Below, piece by piece: positions 18,146-26,030 of a stretch of DNA of 34,982 bases (positions are counted from its first letter, which is position 1; the number at the start of each line of letters is the position of its first letter). The notes beneath the pieces were generated by a model. That model was not told where the DNA came from. It was given only the letters and a program-made list of their open reading frames with translations, and did not search any database. This DNA comes from an uncultured Phocaeicola sp. (GTDB lineage: Bacteria > Bacteroidota > Bacteroidia > Bacteroidales > Bacteroidaceae). Where the stretch lies: contig CANQSM010000030.1 in the NCBI GenBank assembly GCA_947626525.1, forward strand, positions 1 through 34,982, in the 5' to 3' direction. Both the position numbers and the translations under genes were made by a program.

Positions 18146-18149
18146 ATTA
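18091..18149 (-). repeat. 59-bp segment duplicated at 19769-19827
   Basis: This 5' segment of the frameshifted acyltransferase gene (start codon plus first about 18 codons) recurs 1.7 kb away with four mismatches by my count. The two copies are direct repeats that flank the intact acyltransferase gene and the IS66 remnant. Confidence 0.85.
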
Positions 18150-18177
18150 GAGTGACTAATTGAAAAATGTTGCTCTG

Positions 18178-19164
18178 CTACAACACATACTTTTTCATAA
18201 ACGGAATCTTCATCAAGATGTATGTGCTGCACAAGGACAAGAGCGTGAATAGCAGGAAGAATGCCATGAAATGGTGAATCGGAACAACCAATTCTTCATC
18301 TATTTCCAGAAACTTATAAGCAAAATTGATAAATATAGGATGCATCAAGTAAATGCCAAAACAATAAGGTGCTAGTTTATTTGCCAACTTCCAGTTCACA
18401 TTCAACGACTTAAATAAAAGGAATAAAGCTGAAGCCAGACAGATTGCGACAGGTGTTGCATAACCGTAAACATTAAAACCATAATAGCATTTTGCGATAA
18501 TAATCCCTAAGCACAGAATGACGATTACGGCCAGAAGCATCTTGTTTCCACAAATCTTTTGCGGTGCTTTCCAACACAGCCAATATCCTAACATGTAAAT
18601 AAATAGATATGGAGTGGCAAAAATCATATAGCTTTTCAATTCAGCCCCGCAAGCATTCAAGGTGGGGAATAAAGATGAAAGCACGAACAGAAGTCCCAAT
18701 GCAACCAGCCAATCCTTGTCCGAAGCTTTTATGACAAACGGCTTAATAATAGGCGTAATCAGGTAAAGTCCTATCAGCATGTATAAATACCACATGTGTA
18801 CCCATGAATTTCCTGTAATGAAATGTATAATACTGTTAATTACCCCCCCCGATTTACTAAAATACGTTTCGATCAAACACATAGGTAAGCCGAATATCAG
18901 CAAAGCAAGTGCTATTCGTTTCACATATTTATGCCAAAACAAATTGAATCCCACTTCTTTTGCCGGATTAAGGAACAATGCACCCGAAATCATGATAAAG
19001 ATAGGAACGCCGAATTGCATGGTAAATTGATAACATGTCAATATAAAAAAATCATTGTTATCTGAAAAAGCTCTAGTCTCCCGTATCCCTGCACTAGTAT
19101 GCAGAAATACCACACTTAATGTTGCCAGTAAACGTAAACTGTTAAGATAATTAATTCTTTTCAT
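18178..19164 (-). CDS. acyltransferase family 3 (OafA/WecH-like) membrane protein
   Basis: This is a 328-residue polytopic membrane protein with about ten predicted helices. RINYLNSLRLLATLSVVFLH at the start matches acyltransferase_3 with the conserved His at the end of the first helix. FGVPIFIMISGALFL, WYLYMLIGLYLITPII and GIYLMHPIFIN are further family motifs. These proteins carry acyl groups (usually acetyl) across or at the inner membrane to polysaccharide hydroxyls. The codons for SGGV in a loop near residue 106 contain a G8 run, shorter than the others in the locus but of the same type. It starts downstream of the IS66 remnant and its stop lies 32 bp before the second acyltransferase. 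Confidence 0.92.
   Translation of the reverse strand: MKRINYLNSLRLLATLSVVFLHTSAGIRETRAFSDNNDFFILTCYQFTMQFGVPIFIMISGALFLNPAKEVGFNLFWHKYVKRIALALLIFGLPMCLIETYFSKSGGVINSIIHFITGNSWVHMWYLYMLIGLYLITPIIKPFVIKASDKDWLVALGLLFVLSSLFPTLNACGAELKSYMIFATPYLFIYMLGYWLCWKAPQKICGNKMLLAVIVILCLGIIIAKCYYGFNVYGYATPVAICLASALFLLFKSLNVNWKLANKLAPYCFGIYLMHPIFINFAYKFLEIDEELVVPIHHFMAFFLLFTLLSLCSTYILMKIPFMKKYVL
18843..18850 (-). repeat. poly-G (G8) tract inside intact acyltransferase gene
   Basis: Eight C on the + strand are G8 in the coding strand and encode part of SGGV. It is in frame at the present length. It is the shortest of four such tracts and the least likely to slip often. Confidence 0.85.
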
Positions 19165-19184
19165 GATTTGATGTAAGCACTCAA

Positions 19185-19228
19185 TTTAGGGCATCCCCCT
19201 TTGAAAGTGCACTTTTTAGTGCCCTAAA
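19185..19228. repeat. nested inverted repeat near the IS66 remnant
   Basis: TTTAGGGCA (19185-19193) and TGCCCTAAA (19220-19228) are perfect inverted arms. Between them AAAGTGCACTTT (19204-19215) is itself a palindrome. The element lies just upstream of the intact acyltransferase on the - strand, next to the transposase remnant. It could be an insertion-sequence edge, a terminator-like structure or a regulatory hairpin. The sequence alone does not decide. Confidence 0.6.
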
Positions 19229-19267
19229 CCGAGCTTTGTTAATTAATTAGTTTTGAATTTAACATTG

Positions 19268-19767
19268 TCAGGTAGCCAAAGTGATTTTGTCAGGAACCAT
19301 GTTGACATAATCCCTGCACTCGTTAAAGATATTTTTGAAAAAAGTTCCGATAAAGTTCCAGACAGAACTGCCGTGAAGCTTTACCGTTCCTATTACACTA
19401 TGATAAGTCGCAGCCATCTCAGCACCGGCATCACTACCATAATGCAGTGAATTGTTGCGTTGAGCAGTCAGTTTTCGAATGGTCCGCTCAGCGAGATTAT
19501 TGTCTATCGGGAGTTCACCGTCATCCAAGTACACAAAGATCTCTTTCCAGAATTGATTCAGATAATTAAGAGCTTCTGTATAATACCGACTTCTGAATTC
19601 TGAATCCTTTGACAGTTCACTGTCTAACAAGCTACGCAATTCTATCAGGAGTTCTTTCGTTTCCAGGCTTTGCCTTTCCCGTAACCTCTCTTTCGGGGTA
19701 AATCCGGCATCATCACATTTATGCTCCCTCATAAAGAATTCCTTTAAGATGTTGGAAAAGTGTTCAG
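19268..19767 (-). mobile_element. IS66-family transposase remnant (C-terminal part)
   Basis: The - strand encodes the C-terminal about 155-165 residues of an IS66 transposase. ELPIDNNLAERTIRKLTAQR, YGSDAGAEMAATYHSVIGTV and the final NECRDYVNMVPDKITLAT are diagnostic. The frame remains open upstream of the ATG at 19732 (AEHFSNILKEFF) to about 19767, where it abuts the acyltransferase fragment. The catalytic DDE N-terminal two-thirds and the accessory genes are missing, so the element is dead. It lies within the polysaccharide operon between GT2 and the acyltransferases, and it records an insertion followed by deletion. Confidence 0.9.
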
Positions 19768-19768
19768 C

Positions 19769-19827
19769 TGGCTATGTCGATATAGGCAGTACGGTTAGAT
19801 ACATTTAATGATAACGTATTCATATTT
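19769..19827 (-). pseudogene. 5' fragment of an acyltransferase gene (duplicate)
   Basis: This is a near-copy of 18091-18149 and would encode MNTLSLNVSNRTAYIDIA before meeting a stop at the junction with the IS66 remnant. It is the start of a second, lost copy of the acyltransferase whose body was removed when the IS66 element and its flanks rearranged. It is 12 bp downstream of the GT2 stop, the position expected for the next gene of the operon. Confidence 0.8.
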
Positions 19828-19839
19828 TTCCACGATTGT

Positions 19840-20910
19840 TTAAAGACCTCTCCCCGTCATTCTAAACAAGAGATTTTTGCAATGATGCAAAAAGTACAAT
19901 ATAAGCGAAGAACGTGTTCTTGCAGCCAAATAAAAAACTACTTCCACACGATTCAGATAGTGCATATTAATCTCGCTTATCGGTAAGCTATAAAACTCAT
20001 TCCTTAGCAACCTTTTAAACGAAGATAGCCTGAACCTCATGGGCTGCGGATTACGTGGATGGAAATATTTCATTTTCCCATAAACATAAATACTGTTTAG
20101 AACCTTTATGTTGAATGCGTCCATGAATATGTGTGGTTTATTTTCCTCTGTTATGAATCTATATAATTCTTGAAAAAACAATTCATAACTATGTTCGATA
20201 TTGTCAGTAAACTGTGAGAATCCTGAATGTATACTTTTTCTGTAATGATACAAATAGTTGTTTACATAACAGATTGAATGAGACCTTTCATAAGCGTAAA
20301 GATTAAAAGTATTATCCTCCATCCTACTCAATTTCGGATTGAATCTCAAATTGTACTTATCAATCAAAGACTTCTTATATATTTTTGCCCAAAGAGAACC
20401 AGAGTCGGCAGTGCATAAGTTATCCCTATAAATGTTGCCACATAGGAATTGCAATAGAAATCTGTCTTTGTCTTTACCACGGGCATAGATATAATCATCT
20501 TTAAAAAAAGGCTTCGCATCTTGACGGTACTGGTAGTTTACATAGGTCGAACATAGAATAATCTCCGCATCAGTCCGACTTGAATATTCCGCAAAAGAAC
20601 TTAAATATATCGGTTCTATCCAATCGTCAGGGTCAACAAAAACTATCCATTCGCCATTGCTGATGTCAAGACCTGAATTTCTTGCAGCCGCCACCCCTTC
20701 GTTAGTCTTATGAATGACGGTTATTCGAGAATCAGTAGATGCATATTTATCACAAAACACTCCGCAGTCATCAGGAGAGCCATCGTCAACTAATATCAAG
20801 GAAAAATCGCTGAAAGTTTGATTTAAGATACTATCTATGCATTGCTCCAAATATGGTATGGGTGTTTTATATATTGGAACAATAATGCTAAATATAGGAA
20901 TCCGTTTCAT
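19840..20910 (-). CDS. family 2 glycosyltransferase
   Basis: This is a 356-residue enzyme with a GT-A fold at the N-terminus. FSIIVPIYKTPIPYLEQCID is the usual start, LVDDGSPDD (41-48) binds the nucleotide, GVAAARNSGLD follows, and FVDPDDW (91-97) contains the metal-binding DxD. The C-terminal about 130 residues are less conserved and define the acceptor. It transfers a sugar from a nucleotide donor to the lipid-linked repeat unit at the inner membrane. Specificity is unknown. It starts 2 bp after the polymerase gene stop, so the two are tightly coupled. Confidence 0.94.
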   Translation of the reverse strand: MKRIPIFSIIVPIYKTPIPYLEQCIDSILNQTFSDFSLILVDDGSPDDCGVFCDKYASTDSRITVIHKTNEGVAAARNSGLDISNGEWIVFVDPDDWIEPIYLSSFAEYSSRTDAEIILCSTYVNYQYRQDAKPFFKDDYIYARGKDKDRFLLQFLCGNIYRDNLCTADSGSLWAKIYKKSLIDKYNLRFNPKLSRMEDNTFNLYAYERSHSICYVNNYLYHYRKSIHSGFSQFTDNIEHSYELFFQELYRFITEENKPHIFMDAFNIKVLNSIYVYGKMKYFHPRNPQPMRFRLSSFKRLLRNEFYSLPISEINMHYLNRVEVVFYLAARTRSSLILYFLHHCKNLLFRMTGRGL

Positions 20911-20912
20911 GA

Positions 20913-21968
20913 CTATTTAAATAAAATTGTTCTATATGGGTATACAGAAGAAGTTTCAATAGTGTCGATACTCCGCATATTTCTTGTTGCTTTGTGCTGA
21001 ATATAAATAGTAGATGAGAATAGCAATATAAGGATGACAGTCACAATACTTCTTTTCATTTTTAGGCATAACATCAATTGAGGAAAATACCCCAGTATTG
21101 CAATAAAAAAGTAGGTACATATTCTCATGGCCGTATGAGAGCTTATACTTAACACGTTTATAAAAAAACACCCTAAGCAGACACAACCGATATAATATTT
21201 GAAATTATCATCAGTTTTGGATAGCCTATTGTAAAATATTAGCGATAGAAATGTGAGCAGATAGACCAAGTCTTTAATTTTTCTACCTCCTTGAAAGAGG
21301 TCATCTCCCAATTCAATATACTGATGGAGTCTTACAAACAAGGTGATATCGTTAGGAAGAAATGTCAAAATCCTAAATACAAACATTTCTATTAGAAATG
21401 ACAATACAACGATTACCCATAGATATATCTTGTTGACTTTGTCCCATGGGATTAGAAACAAAATGCCGATAATTGCCGAGTTATGACACAGACTTGCCAC
21501 AACCAAACAAATAACGAACTTTAATGGACGATTCCTAAATCTGCATATACCCCAAAATAGCATGGCAATGGCCATAAATTGTCTAACGATACTTAGGGAG
21601 TTGGCAAAAAAGAAAGGAAAGCACACAAATAGGATCACACTTAAACTATAATTTTTAACATTCCCCTTGCACATGAATGCTATTCCATCGTTTATTAACC
21701 CGTAGATGAAAACCGATGTGAACAGGAAAAACAAATATGGATTTGTTTTACTTGTACAAATGCCTAAATATGTCGGTATAAGCTCAACCTCTCGAGAACT
21801 TGTTCCTTTGGCAAGTTCCCAATAAAAAAAATAGTCATAGCCTATGCCGTCCCGAATGGATGCGAAAATAACCAATAAAACAAATATTTTTATCTGCTTC
21901 GCTTTAATCGAACTGCCATCGAGTATAAAGAAGATGAGAAGAATAAAAAAAATCAGGTAGCCTATCAT
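20913..21968 (-). CDS. EpsG family polysaccharide polymerase (Wzy-type)
   Basis: This is a 351-residue polytopic membrane protein with about ten hydrophobic segments. IRDGIGYDYFFYWELAKGTS near residue 50 is the typical EpsG region (RxxxGxDYxxY), and SIVRQFMAIAMLFWGI matches the conserved helix with Arg-Gln. The protein matches the size and layout of Wzy-like polymerases that link undecaprenyl-linked repeat units in the periplasm. I chose ATG 21968 because it overlaps the TGA of the preceding GT4 gene as ATGA; the upstream ATG at 22010 would overlap by 46 bases. With the flippase upstream it defines a Wzx/Wzy-type pathway. Confidence 0.88.
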   Translation of the reverse strand: MIGYLIFFILLIFFILDGSSIKAKQIKIFVLLVIFASIRDGIGYDYFFYWELAKGTSSREVELIPTYLGICTSKTNPYLFFLFTSVFIYGLINDGIAFMCKGNVKNYSLSVILFVCFPFFFANSLSIVRQFMAIAMLFWGICRFRNRPLKFVICLVVASLCHNSAIIGILFLIPWDKVNKIYLWVIVVLSFLIEMFVFRILTFLPNDITLFVRLHQYIELGDDLFQGGRKIKDLVYLLTFLSLIFYNRLSKTDDNFKYYIGCVCLGCFFINVLSISSHTAMRICTYFFIAILGYFPQLMLCLKMKRSIVTVILILLFSSTIYIQHKATRNMRSIDTIETSSVYPYRTILFK

Positions 21969-22960
21969 ATATGGAGTTTCTTGTAACCACAAATCAATTT
22001 GTCTATACAAGTGTCAAGAGAAAATTCTCTCTGCACATATTGCATCAATATAGGTTGCATCTCTTTATCGCATAAGGCATGAATTATTTTTCCCCCTATA
22101 TCATCTATATCATAAGGATTGACAGTATATGCCATACCTCCATAATATTCTTTTGGCCCTCCTTTCTCCGTTATGACGATGTTGCAACCATAAACAGCGG
22201 CATCAAGTGCAACCATCCCTACACCTTCATTTATGCTTGGCAAGGCAAACACTTTTGCCTCGGCGTATAAAGTTTTAAGCCTTTCATCGCTCACTTTACC
22301 GAGGTATGTAATATTGTCAGTTGATTCTATCAATATCTTAAAGGGAGCAAATTTATCATGTTCTACACTACCGGCTAAAACCAAATTAAAATTGTACTTA
22401 ATAGCGGCTTGCATAAGCCTCATGACATTTTTGCGTTTTTGAGTCAAGATGCTTACGCTCAGACAAAAATTTTGTTTTGAAGGCATTGTATTTAGAGGGG
22501 TAAGCCTATAAGACAACGGCACAACCTCAATTTTCGAATATGGTTGAGAATAGCAATAGTGGACATATTCTGCTTCATACTTGCTTCTAACATAAATTTG
22601 TTTAATGAATTTCAATGCCATTCGAACATCATGATTATAACTGCTGAGCCTTAAATTTTTTATACCCCAATATGAAGCCAGTTTGTATTTCCATTTTGAT
22701 TGAATGGTATCAATTATGGGTGAAAACACTATGCTCGAATTTAACTTATAAGCATCTGCTGCAAATTTCAGAATAAACTCACAAGGGCCGATGATATGTA
22801 TGATGTCAAACTGATTCCATAAATATCTTTGCCACGGATTTATTTTAACCACCTTGTGACCTTTGGCTTCAAGTGCTTGTGCCCATGTTTCCGCTTGTAT
22901 TCTGATGCCATTAAATTCATCTAATGAGAAAGTCTCACTTATAACAAATGCAATATTCAT
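21965..22960 (-). CDS. family 4 glycosyltransferase (GT-B)
   Basis: This is a 331-residue cytosolic or membrane-associated glycosyltransferase. MNIAFVISETFSLDEFNGIRI and the following AQALEAKGHKVVKI form the N-terminal Rossmann half. LSVSILTQKRKNVMRLMQA begins the C-terminal half, and FALPSINEGVGMVALDAAVYGCNIVITEKGG contains the EGVG...D region that corresponds to the EX7E donor-binding motif, with Asp in place of the second Glu. That substitution may be tolerated. Its stop codon overlaps the polymerase start (ATGA). Donor sugar is unknown. Confidence 0.9.
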   Translation of the reverse strand: MNIAFVISETFSLDEFNGIRIQAETWAQALEAKGHKVVKINPWQRYLWNQFDIIHIIGPCEFILKFAADAYKLNSSIVFSPIIDTIQSKWKYKLASYWGIKNLRLSSYNHDVRMALKFIKQIYVRSKYEAEYVHYCYSQPYSKIEVVPLSYRLTPLNTMPSKQNFCLSVSILTQKRKNVMRLMQAAIKYNFNLVLAGSVEHDKFAPFKILIESTDNITYLGKVSDERLKTLYAEAKVFALPSINEGVGMVALDAAVYGCNIVITEKGGPKEYYGGMAYTVNPYDIDDIGGKIIHALCDKEMQPILMQYVQREFSLDTCIDKLICGYKKLHI

Positions 22961-22984
22961 AAGTTAATTCTTTATTCATATGTT

Positions 22985-24097
22985 TCATCCATTTTCTTCA
23001 AGTGCGGATTTTAGAGCATTAAGATAATCGTATTTATTCGACATATCTGGTTCAAGGAATGCCCCTTCACCCCATTCATTCCATGCTGTAAGGAATATAT
23101 ATTCTTTATTTTGAGCTTGACTAATCTTGATAAGTCTACTCATATATTTATGAAATTTTGAGGGTGTGGCACCTTTTATCAGTTTGCCTCGTGTTCCTCG
23201 TCTTGGCGTATCGTCATATGCGACAAAAGCACCTAATGAAATGTTTTTTGATTTTGCGTTTTTGGCTGACCTCAATATATTCCGCCATACACCGTCATAT
23301 GAGTATATTTCGAGAAACTTCATACCAGCTATCTGCATGGCTTTGTAAGCAATCTTGCGAATAGAAAAACGATTTCTCCAACTACAATGTAATGGTTCGT
23401 AAAAATATTGATGATAAGATTTTGGGATATGAAAATCAAAGACATGATGAAAGATGAAATGTATGCCATCAAATCCATATTTTTTGGCCAGACTATCCCA
23501 ACAATCCATCATTGGTTCCAATTCTTTACTATAATTGTAAATTCCAAAAACAGGACGATTATTAATTTTTATATGCCTACAATCATTGAAATACGGAAGG
23601 AGATAATTGAAATGCCTTGCCCAGTCTGTTTCTGTTCCTAAGATATAGGGGATAAGTACAGCTTTTCCTTTGTGGGTTTTCTCCTTGTCCCCCTCAAAAA
23701 AGGGTGCCCAATCGTTTCCCGGAATATTACTCCAACTACGTGCCCAATTACCATTATCCCAAATATAAAAATAATTTATGTCTATATCTTTATTGTCTAA
23801 AATAATTTGTGCCGGTTTCGTAAGAATATTCTTATCACTATTGAACCAATAATGATAAATGCCGAAACCATAAACACCATATTTCTTAGCTAACTCAGTC
23901 TGCCATTTAACATTTTCTTTCTTTGATAGGTCGTAATAATTATTATCTAGAGGAACCTTTGGTTGGTCATGTCCTTCATATAAGGACTTAGCTTTCTTTA
24001 CAGTTACCCAATCTGTGAACCCCTCACCCCAGAACTCATTATTTTCGGGTATCTCATGAAACTGAGGTAGATACATTGCTATTATTTTTGTCTTCAT
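22985..24097 (-). CDS. WbsX-family glycan protein (putative glycosyltransferase, GH99-like fold)
   Basis: This is a 370-residue protein that begins KIIAMYLPQFHEIPENNEFWG, the clear signature of the WbsX family, followed by FTDWVTVKKA, GFGIYHYWF, and near the C-terminus FLTAWNEWGEGAFLEPD. No signal peptide is present, so it acts in the cytosol. The family is found in O-antigen and capsule clusters and is annotated as glycosyltransferase. Its fold resembles GH99-type TIM barrels, so the chemistry is less certain than for the GT2 and GT4 genes. It follows the KAS III gene on the - strand after an 82-bp gap that shows no promoter. Confidence 0.88.
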   Translation of the reverse strand: MKTKIIAMYLPQFHEIPENNEFWGEGFTDWVTVKKAKSLYEGHDQPKVPLDNNYYDLSKKENVKWQTELAKKYGVYGFGIYHYWFNSDKNILTKPAQIILDNKDIDINYFYIWDNGNWARSWSNIPGNDWAPFFEGDKEKTHKGKAVLIPYILGTETDWARHFNYLLPYFNDCRHIKINNRPVFGIYNYSKELEPMMDCWDSLAKKYGFDGIHFIFHHVFDFHIPKSYHQYFYEPLHCSWRNRFSIRKIAYKAMQIAGMKFLEIYSYDGVWRNILRSAKNAKSKNISLGAFVAYDDTPRRGTRGKLIKGATPSKFHKYMSRLIKISQAQNKEYIFLTAWNEWGEGAFLEPDMSNKYDYLNALKSALEENG

Positions 24098-24179
24098 GTT
24101 TCCTCTATTTTAACAAATGCGGCGTACTTATGCATTAATTGGAGGCTTACATTCATTGTTCATACTATTTGAATGAAAA

Positions 24180-25238
24180 CTATATTTCCACGATTTCGCT
24201 GATGTGACAATCAACGAAAGGAACGATTGCCGTAGCCCATGTCATGCCAACGCCGAAAGCACTTAGCATCAACCGTTTTTCTCCCTGCATACAATCTCGC
24301 AGACAATCCGCTATGGTCAGCGGAATCGACACCGACGAGGTGTTGCCGTATTTGTGTATTGTCGAGGGTATGCGCAAGGTATCGAGTTTTAATTTTCTGG
24401 CAATGTAACTGTTGATGAAATTGTTTGCCTGATGAAAAACATACCAGTCCATATCCTCGATGCGTTCGCCGGAGGCTGCAAACAACCGCTTTATGTCTTT
24501 GGGGATTTCGCCAATTACAAAGTTGAAGACATCGCTGCCTTTCATATATCCCTGCTCGTCGCTGCGGATGTTTCCGTACTCATCGACCACCTTTTCCCGC
24601 AGTGTCTCCTCGCTGCTCGGATGGCGGTAACCGCCTCCGGGTATCATTATCAGGTCGCCTCGCGAGCCGTCGCTGTTCATCGAAAACCAACTCGTTCCGA
24701 ATCTCTCGTTCCTCTCAATCAACGCCGCAATTCCTCCGTCACCGAAGATGAATGCCGAGTGCCGGTCTTTTGGGGAATAAACTTTCGAGCGTGTTTCGCC
24801 GTCGAGCAACAAGGCTTTTCGCAGTCCGCACCGCTCCATGAAAGCATACATGACGCTCAATCCGTATATGAAACCGGAACAACCCAGATTGATATCGAAT
24901 GCCATCGTACTTGACGGCAAACCCAACCGCGATTGCAACAGAATGGAAGTAGCCGGCATGCGATAATCAGGAGTTTGCGACACGAACACCAATAAATCTA
25001 TCTCGTCGCGGGATATGCCGTTGTCTTCAATCAGCCGTTCCGCCGCCGCTTGGCACAAATCCGATGAACAAGTGGAAGCATCGGCAAAGCGCCGTTCATA
25101 GATACCGATTTTGTCGACCACTTTGCGGACATCTTCTTCCGGAAAATATTGCGTATAACGGTAATTGTCGATTACCTGTTTCGGAACACAGCCCGCCAAT
25201 GCCGTAATTCCGACTTGCGAATATTTAATGATTGCCAT
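24180..25238 (-). CDS. 3-oxoacyl-ACP synthase III family protein (KAS III, copy 1)
   Basis: This is a 352-residue thiolase-fold condensing enzyme. The catalytic triad of the FabH family is complete: Cys120 in NLGCSGF, His269 in VFHQAN and Asn299 in YGNTSS. FVSQTPDYRMPATS and FGDGGIAALIE are typical. FabH enzymes condense an acyl-CoA with malonyl-ACP to start acyl chains. At 352 residues it is longer than housekeeping FabH (about 317) and belongs to the sub-branch seen in secondary acyl clusters. It starts 16 bp after the SDR stop. With the ACP, SDR and second KAS III it forms a dedicated acyl-synthesis set inside the capsule locus. It has no homopolymer tract. Confidence 0.93.
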   Translation of the reverse strand: MAIIKYSQVGITALAGCVPKQVIDNYRYTQYFPEEDVRKVVDKIGIYERRFADASTCSSDLCQAAAERLIEDNGISRDEIDLLVFVSQTPDYRMPATSILLQSRLGLPSSTMAFDINLGCSGFIYGLSVMYAFMERCGLRKALLLDGETRSKVYSPKDRHSAFIFGDGGIAALIERNERFGTSWFSMNSDGSRGDLIMIPGGGYRHPSSEETLREKVVDEYGNIRSDEQGYMKGSDVFNFVIGEIPKDIKRLFAASGERIEDMDWYVFHQANNFINSYIARKLKLDTLRIPSTIHKYGNTSSVSIPLTIADCLRDCMQGEKRLMLSAFGVGMTWATAIVPFVDCHISEIVEI

Positions 25239-25254
25239 TTTTGATTAATTGTTA

Positions 25255-26016
25255 TCATTCTGATTTAGGGTCACAAGATTCCCCCCCCCCATCAATAACG
25301 ACGCTTGTTCCTGTAACCCAGCAACTTGCGCTGGATAATAAGTATATAACGCCCCATGCTATGTCGTTTGGATGCCCGAATCTCTTGAGCGGATATTTTG
25401 CCAAATACCGATCTAACTGTTCTTCGGATATGGTTCCCCTGTGAATCAACGGAGTTTCTACCATACCGGGAATAATGCTGTTCACCCGGACTTTTCTCAC
25501 CGAGAATTCATGAGCGCAATACTGCATAAACGAATTCAACGCCGCTTTGGAAGTTCCGTAAATACCGTTGCCGTAGTTGAACGAATATATACCTCCGATG
25601 GAAGCGATAAAGACCAACGAGGATTCAGATTTCAGAATTTTTTTCTTGTACAGCAATCGGGTCGTCTCTACGGGTGAAAAGAAATTCGTGTTGAAAATTC
25701 TGTCGAATTTTTCTCGTGTGGAAAACTGGACGGGCAGGGTCAGTCCGATACCGGCGCAAAGGGCGGCGCCGTCAAGCGGCGGAAGTTGCCCGACCAACGA
25801 CTCGATACCCTCCTGCCCGGAGAGGTCGGCAATCACCCGCCGATGGCCTTCTCCTTCGAGGGCATCGAAAGTCTCTTGCAGCCGTTCGGAATTACGACCC
25901 GTAATGACTACCGTCGCGCCCATTTTGGAACACTCGATGGCAGTGGCGCGTCCGATGCCCGATGACGCACCCGTTACGAGGACAGTCTTGCCCTCCAATG
26001 AAAATGGATTATACAT
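25255..26016 (-). CDS. short-chain dehydrogenase/reductase, FabG-like ketoreductase
   Basis: This is a 253-residue classical SDR. The NAD(P) loop TGASSGIG (15-22) is intact, TGRNSE follows strand 2 and suggests NADPH preference, and the catalytic residues are Ser139 (FIASIGG), Tyr153 and Lys157 (YGTSK). The C-terminus has VTGTSVVIDGG as in FabG-type proteins. The likely role is reduction of a 3-ketoacyl-ACP made by the neighbouring KAS III enzymes, with no dehydratase or enoyl reductase nearby, so the product would be a 3-hydroxyacyl-ACP. A G10 tract at 25281-25290 encodes the final glycines. Slippage there would only replace the last 9 residues, so it changes the tail, not the active site. 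Confidence 0.92.
   Translation of the reverse strand: MYNPFSLEGKTVLVTGASSGIGRATAIECSKMGATVVITGRNSERLQETFDALEGEGHRRVIADLSGQEGIESLVGQLPPLDGAALCAGIGLTLPVQFSTREKFDRIFNTNFFSPVETTRLLYKKKILKSESSLVFIASIGGIYSFNYGNGIYGTSKAALNSFMQYCAHEFSVRKVRVNSIIPGMVETPLIHRGTISEEQLDRYLAKYPLKRFGHPNDIAWGVIYLLSSASCWVTGTSVVIDGGGESCDPKSE
25281..25290 (-). repeat. poly-G (G10) tract at the 3' end of the SDR gene
   Basis: Ten C on the + strand are G10 in the coding strand and encode the GGG after Asp in VVIDGGG. The present length gives the tail ESCDPKSE. With 11 G the protein would end GIL soon after, and with 9 G it would read NLVTLNQNDNN and stop nearer to the next gene's ATG. Confidence 0.92.
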
Positions 26017-26030
26017 AGTATTATTATTCT

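Noticed and set aside
17570-18232. Treating the two acyltransferase halves as two separate genes
   Set aside because: The halves join at a G11 tract and together give one normal-length acyltransferase; the ATG at 17642 lies just before the tract and has no ribosome-binding site.
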